A stretch of 64,000 nucleotides of DNA from Aspidiotus rigidus (taxonomy: Eukaryota; Arthropoda; Insecta; Hemiptera; Diaspididae). A program made the position numbers and the translations under genes. The notes below the pieces were generated by a model. The model saw nothing but the letters and a program-made list of their open reading frames with translations, was not told the DNA's origin and made no database searches. Shown here piece after piece: positions 55,685 to 64,000 of the stretch (the stretch's first letter is position 1; every line of letters starts with the position of its first letter). The stretch covers positions 3,162,001 to 3,226,000 of the forward strand of contig JAVHKY010000047.1 in NCBI GenBank assembly GCA_035079385.1. The letters run 5' to 3'.

Positions 55685-58635
55685 ACACACTTACCCCTAT
55701 ACCTATATTATTATAATTTGAAAATGAAAACCGAAAAAATATATGCCTACTATTGATGAAAACTAAAGGTAACGAATAAGGAAATGAAAAAATTAAACCT
55801 ACTGAAATGTAAACAGCTGAATCGAGTGAATATGAAAATAGGAACGAGGGATGGAAATAAAAAGAAGAGAAATTTGTAATCAAAATAGGTATTTATTCTC
55901 GAATTTTTAGGTAGGTAGGTATAAGTAAAAATAATTTTCCATCTTGTAAAAACTAAGCAGCTTTCAAAATGGTATAGATACCGATCTAAAAAATCCTGAT
56001 CTTCTATGAAATAAAATTACGAAAATTATTACTCCTATTATCGTCATCGTGATCAAGTCGCGATGAAGTATTAAGTACTGTCGTAATTTAGTCTATCCCT
56101 TTTTCTTTTCCTCTTCACCATTTCATATTTGATATCATTTTTTCTTTTTAAATCAAAAATTTTCTAATCTTGCTAGAAAATTGGCACAGCTCTCGTTAAC
56201 AATAAATTTAATAAATGATAAGTATTCGAAAACGAGAGTATATCGTATTTTTTTCAACTTCAACCAGTGCGATCAAATATTTATTTTCAATTTTTTATTA
56301 TTTCTATGGCATCGCATGTACTGAGTGTTCAATAAATTTTCCTAAAGAAGGAAAAAAGAGCAAAGTTGATTTTTTTTTATCGCGTTGGCCTATGAATTCA
56401 TTTTCTAATACTCTTAAATTATAATCCATAAATATTTTCATCCGCAGATTGGTGATATGTTTATGTGGCCTGATATACTTAAAGGCACTTTTGATTGAGG
56501 TCAAATTCGTCAAATCCTATACGTCCCATGAATCTGGTGGTGTCCTCATACAATTAATTCATCATCCAAATATGAATGTTATTGTGGTTACATTTACTCC
56601 TCCGATTACTTCTTGGTGTTGAGGAAGAATGTGAATTTTTTCGAAAACAAAAGTATAATATTGCGATCAACCGAAAATCGCAGAAGTGCCTAGCTATACA
56701 TAATATCCGATTGAGGATATGAAATAATACTTCCTCTTAATATTTTTCCTAACGACTTCTCTTAGCAAAGATACATATTTTAAAAGGTTTAGGGGATAAT
56801 TATTTATTATTTTTTGATTTACATTTCATCTCGTATTTCATCGGGATTACGAAATCAATTTTCTCGTGTAAAATGTATTCTTCACATGAAAGTACGTTTC
56901 ATCTTCAAATTGTTTAGCTTTACCCAATTACAAGGAATTTGAAATAAGCACAATGATGAAAAATAATCACTTTTTTTCTGTAATATACAAACACCAAACT
57001 AATGTCGTTTTCTTCCATCAATTAATTATTGTTCAATCGTACCGCCATCGGTCGAGATCCTCGTTTAATCGGAAGACGATGAAGTTTATGTATACCGAAT
57101 TTTTTCATTTCATTTTTATATGAAGTCCCAGATCCATTTTCGAGTTTTTTTTTTTTTTTGAGGGGGGGCGGTGACACAACGAATTAGAGGTAGTGTATGT
57201 TGAGCGCGAGCAAATCTACAACACAGGCTAATTTCCTCATTTGCTGATTTGGAGATCGGAAAAATGAATATCATGAGTCTCACCAAGAAAACTCTTGATG
57301 ATTCTTGTAATGCTCTTGTAACCAGTTCGGGAGGAAAAATTTTAAACTCATCTGGCATTTCATCCGTCAATCGATTCTGCAACAGGTTTTTCATAGCGAG
57401 AAAATAATTCAACCTATCTTTAAAAGATGAGTAAGGAAAATAAATAAAAAATTTGTGTAAAAAATAACAGAACTTCTGAGCCCAGGTATGACTGCGACTG
57501 TACAGTCTTTATTTATCTTCAAACCGGATAATTTCTGAAATCAATTCCAGATTAAGGGTTGAAAAAAGTTACAACGTAATTTCGTTCAAAATACGAGTAC
57601 ATAATAATGAAAAGCAAACGAAAAAAATAAGCACAATGTTGAATCAGCATTATAGTTTACTTAGAAGAAATAAGAACCATGAGTCGAAGGTCTGTTTACC
57701 TAAAATCGGTTTTCCATAAAATTCAACTGACTTATCTACTTTAATTTCCTGTAAAATATGTATCCTATAATTCTATATCACATTTCAATTCTAAGGATAT
57801 TTTTTGCCAGATATTTTATCGCTAGATTATAACTACTAAATCTACGACATTCCAAACAATTTAATATTATTATTTCTGTCTTACGAGGGAAAAATAAGAA
57901 TAAATTACAATGGATACAAACAATAATAATTTATGTACAATTCAATCACAGAATTCGAAGTATAATCAATGACGAAACGATAGAAATAATCGCCATAAAT
58001 GCCTCAAAAACGATTTTAATAGAAAATACAAACAATAATTGCAAGTAACAATAGAAAGTTCCACATCACAAAGAAATGATGGAAATTTATTAAGAGCCGA
58101 CCTACGTCATATTCTAACATTTATTGTGACTTTCATTATTCTACAGCTTTGCGTTCATAACTCGAGACTTGAAATGATTAGAACCAAAACTTAGAAATGC
58201 TTAGACAAAATTTTGTGTTTTAAGAAAACTTATTTGTATCAACTATAGAAACAATCCGCATCATGTGATCAACGCATAGGGAGTAACTCAACCAAAGACT
58301 TCACACAATCTATGAAATATCGAGCACGACCGATTCCTATTGCGATGTTATTGGAAGAATTATCAACATGTTCGATTTCATTTTAAAAATGGGGAAATAT
58401 TGATAGCTCGTAATACGTGCAATGTGGGCGCACTGATGCAATTTTGAAAAAAAAAATAATAAATAAACCACGACTGAAGTTTACGATAAATACGAAACCA
58501 AACATTTGATCGTCTGGAAAAATGACGTGCTCGTATATTGACAGCTCTCACGGCGGTCAACTTTATAATCGCAGTCTTCAAACAATATACATAGGAAATA
58601 CAATCATGATTGAGATGGTAAGTGATGTAAAATAA
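54797..58635. other. Intergenic sequence, no gene recognised
   Basis: AT-rich sequence. It has a poly-A run of 44 at 55,640-55,683 followed by (AC)n, TAGG tetranucleotide runs near 55.19 and 55.91 kb, and a small hairpin (ATTGACTATA/TATAGTCAAT) at about 54.92 kb. The poly-A could be the tail of a retroposed sequence, but nothing upstream is recognisable. Open frames here lack coding signals. Confidence 0.45.
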
Positions 58636-58872
58636 TCAATGCCGACTTCCCCGCTGGTACGACCGATTATCATTGAAGAAGTTTTTGACGATCAGAACTT
58701 GACAAAGCATGGTAACCACGATGACACAAGTTTCGGCCAAGCACCACCAAAATACGGTTTGGTTTAAATTTTCTGCTCGAGTGCGACTAGTAGCTTCTCG
58801 TAACCTATGATGTGTTTGATAATCGATGATTTTCGACAGTTTCCGATGTATTTCCGCAGAAGAGGTTTCCAT
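58636..58872 (-). CDS. TMED7: p24-family cargo receptor (TMED3/7-like), exon 3
   Basis: The last exon starts after a CTTTTACAG acceptor in phase 0. It encodes METSSAEIHRKLSKIIDYQT, HHRLREATSRTRAENLNQTV, the membrane segment VFWWCLAETCVIVVTMLCQVL (about residues 172-194) and the tail KNFFNDNRSYQRGSRH, then stop. The first part is the membrane-proximal coiled coil through which p24 proteins form hetero-oligomers. The short cytosolic tail has the FF motif used for COPII/COPI binding but no dilysine, as in the gamma subfamily. An NQT sequon sits next to the membrane. The 210-aa total is normal for the family. Confidence 0.95.
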   Translation of the reverse strand: METSSAEIHRKLSKIIDYQTHHRLREATSRTRAENLNQTVFWWCLAETCVIVVTMLCQVLIVKNFFNDNRSYQRGSRH

Positions 58873-59143
58873 CTGTAAAAGTTTAGACGATTTTTTGTAA
58901 GACTTAAACTGAAATTTGATGAATCATCTTTCAAATTACACATTTGATACGGCTTGACGATGAAGAAATATAGTTTTCCAGGCCCGTCCAGTTATGACTT
59001 GGGAAATATTTAAAATGAAGGGGATTTCAAAATAAAACTCATGGTCTTACTTAAGTTCTCAGCAGGTAGATACCATACCAGCTTTACGGAAATACAACAC
59101 AGGTAATATTAATAAGGGAAAATCAAGAAAAGTATTAACGAAC

Positions 59144-59389
59144 CAGCGTCATAACAGTAATATGTTCACTGTCTCTTGGGAACGGTTTTTCTTCTCCAAC
59201 TACTAAATCCATGTATACAATCTTGTGAGAGAATGTTGAAAATTCATTACTGAAACACATTGCATATACGCCTGCTGTTTTCGTATTAAATGTGGCGCTA
59301 TCAAACTGCGATTTGTACTGTTGATATAATATTTCGTTATGAGGGCCTTGAATCTCTACGTCCACATCATACTGACCTCCTGTAACGAC
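59144..59389 (-). CDS. TMED7: p24-family cargo receptor (TMED3/7-like), exon 2
   Basis: This 82-codon exon lies between a TGCTGTAG acceptor and a GTTCGT donor, both in phase 0. It reads VVTGGQYDVDVEIQGPHNEI, LYQQYKSQFDSATFNTKTAG and VYAMCFSNEFSTFSHKIVYM, and on to VGEEKPFPRDSEHITVMTL. This is the second half of the GOLD domain. The Cys in VYAMCFSNEFSTF (residue 95) should pair with Cys34 of exon 1. The 'CFSNEFSTFxHKxVYxD' block is diagnostic of the TMED3/7 (p24-gamma) group. Introns on either side are 271 and 81 bp. Confidence 0.95.
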
Positions 59390-59470
59390 CTACAGCAAAT
59401 CATCTCATATCATTACCGGCATTCGTACACAAGGATAGCATTGGTAAATAAGATGATGATTAGTTAGTAC

Positions 59471-59620
59471 CTGATATTCTAACGTGACAGTAGTATTTTC
59501 CTTGATTACTTCGTAAAAACAATCTTTAGCGTTATCATACAATTCGAACGTCAACTCTATGCCATGAATGGGGCTGAAATTCCATAATGCAATCAAAAAG
59601 AACAATAGTTGGCATCCCAT
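59471..59620 (-). CDS. TMED7: p24-family cargo receptor (TMED3/7-like), exon 1
   Basis: This 50-codon first exon runs from ATG at 59,620 to a GTACTA donor, phase 0. MGCQLLFFLIALWNFSPIHG is a signal peptide, followed by IELTFELYDNAKDCFYEVIK (start of the GOLD domain, Cys34) and an NTT glycosylation sequon at residue 42. The mature protein is a type I membrane protein cycling between ER and Golgi that helps select secretory cargo, including GPI-anchored proteins and Wnt ligands in insects. The joined gene is complete, with no frame damage and no neighbour close enough to suggest shared regulation. Symbol is by similarity to vertebrate TMED7/TMED3 and fly p24-1. Confidence 0.94.
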
Positions 59621-62150
59621 TGCTAATGCGATGAGACAACTGCTTAATGAAGAACAGCTTTCGATTCACCCGAACAACATTAATTCAGCAATTCACAAAC
59701 GTGGACATAATGAGAGTTTTGTAGAAAAATCAGTTTCAGACTACCGCTGGTACACGTAAGTCGGTCCCGTATTCTACTGTTCAAACTTCAAAGGATAGTA
59801 CACGATTACACTCATTCGTCACTATCAATGAACGAAAAAAATTATCAGAGAACTCATAGTCTTTAATTTTCAAGGCTCACGTTTGAGGGCTACCGTTGTT
59901 GTGACATTGTGAGCCACCGTTTCGTCATTTTACTCACCGAAATTTATGAAAGATCAATTAGAATAGATTTTTTGATGACGATACTTGTATTATTTGTACG
60001 TAATTACTGTCAAATTTTGATAATCAGCAATAAATTTGAACTTTTCATCTGTTTTCAGCCTGGAAATTTGAACGACTCAACCTATATGAAATCGAAATTC
60101 GTTCGCGACCGTGTTTCGGTGTTCGCAGCTGTTCGCTGAGGGCTTCGCATAACCTACAGTTTCGCCCAGCTCTCATTCTCAACCTCGAGAACCCGAAACT
60201 CAAAAACACAGGTCATAGGAACTAATCTTTAAATCAATCCCCAACTCGAAAAATAAAAAAACTTCAAAAACGCGTGATATTATATTGGAAGCTGAGGCCA
60301 AATTCCAATTCAAAATTCCAACTCAGTTGAGCGGGAATTAAAAGATAGAAATTAAATAACTTGAGTTGATATAAGAATAAAGATATAGACACTGGATTAC
60401 GTGCAGTATCCAACAAACGAAGTGATCTTATTAGTCTATGGTATCCAAATGCGGTATTCAACAGATCCGTATCGGAGACATTATTTTTCAAATCAAACCA
60501 ATTAACGTGGTAGCTATTTATATGATGAGCTGATGGTCGTCATCATCTCAATTTGATGATTAAAGATTTTAAACGGACATAATAATCATATTTTATTAGA
60601 ACACTTCGAAACCCCATTTCATCCCGAAATCACTAGGTAATACTTATCCGAGATAGGAAGATCCTCCTCACTATTGAATATAAACTTGCTTAACCGAGAG
60701 TCAAATCGAATTATATTTGGATTATTTCTGCAATTATCTACCTACCTATTCAAACACGAAACACGAAGTAAAATTTTGAGACTAGGTTCTTTTACATACG
60801 GAAATTTTTAAACATTTTGTATTTGAAATTTAGAACATGAGTGGTTTGGGTGCGAGTTGAATTTACATATTTCTATACCTAATTTCATACAATTCAAGGT
60901 ATAAAAAAAGGAGAGGACAAGAAGAAAGAAAAAAGAACAAAAGCTTTACCAGAATGATGAATTGACCGAGAAACACAGGAAAGCTACTTTAAGCATTGGT
61001 ATTTAATTCTGGAATAAAACTCTCAGAAGAACACTGGAGTCATGCTATAGAAACTTTTTAAATTTCTTTCTTCCTATACAGCCTCAACATCTATCTGGAA
61101 CTTTAATGATAGGTAGGTAACGAAAAAAACTATTCAATTTAAAATTTAAGTCAACGAATCCACCAAACTAAGTATTAGAGAAATTCTCTATACTCAGTTG
61201 ATTCTATTTCTATGTATAACAGTGAAGAAGAAGAAAAAACAACGCTTCAAATAATATATATGTGGCAATTCTCTTTAAAATAAGTTGAAGTATGAAGACT
61301 CGGGATATTATCCTGTGCTCGACAGGGCTGATGCAATCGCCATCAGACAATTCATAAAGATAAATTATTCCATAAACATTTGCGTACATCAGATCATGTA
61401 AATCGTGAATGTAGATAGTCTTATAAGTAGCGATGATACTAACTGCGCATACCGTCTATTTTTTTTTTTTTTTTTTGTTAATGGTTATATAAAGAAAAAA
61501 AAAACCTTTCTTGAGGATTTGCGTATTACTTTCCCATAATTGCAGGTTTATTTATTATTGAGTTGATTTAAAAACCTAATGAATTTTTCCAAGATTTGTG
61601 AAATTGAGGAAACATTGTTACAAATCTCTTTTCAATGACATTAATATTTTTTGACAAAAACAAAGTTAATAGGAGTCCCAATCATCTTGATGACACTATC
61701 CCGAGTCCAATTTCGATTGTAAAGAGTTTTGAAGCGATTGGATGTAAATCTCAAATATATTCTTTCAAAAATGGTAGGTACTTTTTAAAATTATTAATTT
61801 CCTGAAACAGAGTCCCTACGCATTACCTATGATGAACAATTATAAATTGAAATGAACTTTCAAAAAGATAAATTTATTCAATTAAAAATTCCTGTTGTCC
61901 TTATTTGTATCGATCAACTCTTCACGTGAATGTAATATTCTCGTGGAAGTTTTTTTTCTACTATCTTCAGAATCAAAAAGATGGTTTAGGTATTTGAAAA
62001 GACTTGAAAATCTCGGAGATATGCATTTTATGAACTCAAATTGAAGATAGGAATAATATACTTATATCGGTGAGGCGGCTGCCAAGTGACGATCAGATGA
62101 GAGAAAAGAATCGAAATCAGCTTTTCAGACAAACTCCTTTTCATTGAAAG
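59621..62150. other. Intergenic sequence; TMED promoter side
   Basis: The first few hundred bases must include the TMED-like gene's 5' UTR and promoter, though I see no clear TATA or initiator. The remainder is AT-rich with T/A tracts (about 61.46 kb) and TAGG runs. No coding region is supported. Confidence 0.45.
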
Positions 62151-62426
62151 TCAAAAGAAGAAGTTGAACCTTTAAAACGTTTCTGTGGTAATAAAGCATT
62201 CATGTACGAGAGACTGAAAAATGTTATCAGTCATAAGATGAAGCGATGTAAGGACGCGGACGGTGATGAGGTTGTCTCACAGATGGGAGATCTGGACTAT
62301 ATTTCATCCTCACGATCATCTGAAAAATCGAGGGAAAATAAAGGTTCTCAGCGCAAAAAAATTGAAAGATACAAATATATATTAAATCGAATTTTTGAAC
62401 CGTCGAACGAATCCGGGGATAAATAG
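62151..62426 (+). CDS. Candidate terminal exon of unknown gene
   Basis: An open frame bounded on the left by a plausible acceptor (CTCCTTTTCATTGAAAG) reads SKEEVEPLKRFCGNKAFMYE, RLKNVISHKMKRCKDADGDE, VVSQMGDLDYISSSRSSEKS and IERYKYILNRIFEPSNESGD, then stops. Codon use is more protein-like and GC-richer than its surroundings. The product is hydrophilic and charged with no recognised domain. No upstream exon was identified, so it could also be a small single-exon gene starting at the ATG at 62,202. Confidence 0.35.
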   Translation, partial: SKEEVEPLKRFCGNKAFMYERLKNVISHKMKRCKDADGDEVVSQMGDLDYISSSRSSEKSRENKGSQRKKIERYKYILNRIFEPSNESGDK

Positions 62427-64000
62427 ATTTCAAGCATTTCGGACAGTTTGAAAAGTCGATTTTCAAAAATTTTTTCTACCTTTAAATTGGCGTACTTATA
62501 TATTTTAGAAATTTTCTGTATAACACTGAGTGTATTTTCAAGTGTTCTCAATAAATTAGATTCCTGAAAATTATCACGATTAATATCTTTAGAAACAAAG
62601 AGGGATACAAAATGATGAAACACTCGCAGAAATGGCAAAAAATAAATAAAATAATAAATTTGATGCACTGTTCAATTAAACTCATATTTTCAGGAGATCG
62701 TGACCTTTTCGTAAATATTAAGGAGGAACTTGGTAAAATATTTCAATTTTTTTAAATTAAAATTTTTATAAGTATAAAAATGAAACAGGAGAGAAAAGAG
62801 AATTTGCGTTCTTTGCGATTTGAAGCGAGATGACTCTTCGATTAAAAAAGTTTTATTTGATCCGATCGTTGAGGGGGAGGGGTACAACATTTTCCTGTAG
62901 AAATTCTGATCATTGACATTTTTGACCAAAGAGTAGAAAAAAAAAATGTTCATCTTCTGTTAGCTGGAAAAGTGGGCAACGAATTAGAAACATTTCGTCT
63001 ATAACGGGAGACTATTGATGAGTAGGCAAATAATTGAAAACGTAACAATTGGCTCCTCGATGACGAGAAGAAAAATATCGAGAAATCACGCAGTGATATT
63101 GAGTAACGAGCGAGTATCAAATCGTTGTCGCATACAAGTTTAGTGGTTTTTCAGAGGGGGATGAAACGCATTAACCCTGCATGAACAACGAAGCAAAATT
63201 CCAGCACGATGAACTCTGGAAAATTTTTAACGTAGTCGGCGTCAATGGTAGGTACAGACAGATCTTCGTCGGAATCAGCAGTATGACTTTAAACGAGAGA
63301 GAGGAGGGAAAATAAAAGGAAAGAAAGACATATCAGTCTATTTGGCTGTGAACTACGTGCAGTATACAAAGTCATCGACAGTAGCATTACCGTACGTACA
63401 TAAATACCGGCAAAAATGGCGATCCGTGTATTTATAAAATATATTATGACAGTGGAATATAGCGTCTGCCTGTTGTCTTGTCTAGATCGTTGTCGACGCC
63501 CTGATTCTTTCGGAAAAACGACGCCAATACTCACGGCGTCCTTTGCCGGTCTGTGCCTTCGGCGTCTTGGTCGCCACCAAGACGCAATTCCGCCATAGTC
63601 TGTACAACCCTATTGAGTGAATATTTATTCGATGTATATTTAAAAGAGGGAAAGAATCGAGTCTGATGACCGTCGATACTTCTCCCTTTCCCTTCTCTTC
63701 GAGGTCAAAACAACAAACAATTAAAGCCACACTTCGACGTGCTCTATTAATGACGAACACATTGCGATCTTCACAAAAGAAGGCGCGAATAGTCGACGTC
63801 AATGTTGTAACGTATGTTGGCGAATTCGAATCCTTCTTTCTGCTGAAATCAGTGCATTTAGAGAAATTCCTTCATAACTTTACAAGGTATTATGGAATAA
63901 GAACAATATTATAAAAACTTCCTTCATTTCGTATTAAAAAATCATTAGCTTAACTTGTAGTAAATCATGTTTTATGAAGCTTTATTTGAGCTAAGCAACG
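62427..64000. other. Right-edge intergenic sequence
   Basis: AT-rich sequence. A GC-richer block at 63.46-63.6 kb carries a short inverted GACGCC/GGCGTC-rich stretch with open frames on both strands but no recognised product. A promoter or first exon of a gene beyond the edge is possible. Confidence 0.35.

Noticed and set aside
57116..57412. 98-codon minus-strand frame
   Set aside because: No domain, signal or splice support; it partly translates a T/G homopolymer region.

Overview
The window is animal nuclear DNA, most likely from an insect. Two conserved intron-containing animal genes anchor it, the background is AT-rich, and the transposon mix is typical of insects: R1-like and RNase H-bearing LINEs, Penelope-like elements, a Helitron, a MULE and many foldback or MITE-like elements. 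Runs of GGTA/TACC tetranucleotides (about 13.75, 55.19, 55.91 and 61.11 kb) would suit a hemipteran, but I cannot fix the order or species.

Gene layout. The minus strand from 49,663 to the left edge is the 5' part of a FER/Fps-type non-receptor tyrosine kinase. Coding exon 1 is at 49,274-49,663 and exons 2-4 are at 2,478-2,574, 1,677-1,872 and 455-592. Every splice phase agrees and together they encode the F-BAR domain; the SH2 and kinase exons lie off the left edge. Intron 1 is about 46.7 kb and holds most of the window. A complete three-exon p24-family gene (TMED3/7-like GOLD-domain cargo receptor, 210 aa) sits at 58,636-59,620 on the minus strand. A small unrecognised minus-strand gene end is nested in the FER intron (31,729-32,350). 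Two weaker candidate exons lie at about 44.1 kb (minus) and 62.2 kb (plus).

Mobile DNA in the FER intron, left to right: an R1-like LINE fragment (3.5-5.4 kb); a foldback (6.3 kb); an RNase H-bearing LINE 3' end (9.3-10.9 kb, minus); a Penelope-like 3' scrap with a hammerhead ribozyme (11.7 kb); a second R1-like copy split by a 1.1 kb foldback with 6-bp duplications (12.0-15.2 kb); a TRIM-like LTR pair (20.1-20.7 kb); a minus-strand Penelope-like copy (21.2-23.1 kb); a plus-strand Penelope-like copy (25.7-29.8 kb) with a second Penelope family nested in it; a hAT-like MITE (30.6 kb); a Helitron whose 5' end is repeated 11 times (33.2-35.2 kb); a Penelope-like copy (37.5-38.8 kb); a 3.5 kb giant palindrome (40.5-43.9 kb); and decayed LINE copies (45.1-47.8 kb). 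Right of FER, a 1.24 kb MULE with 9-bp target duplications lies at 53.5-54.8 kb.

The most interesting signal is a set of hammerhead ribozyme motifs at the 3' ends of the Penelope-like elements. They share identical spacing, covarying helix II, pairing helix I and a self-complementary helix III that suggests dimeric action. I found no rRNA, tRNA or CRISPR.
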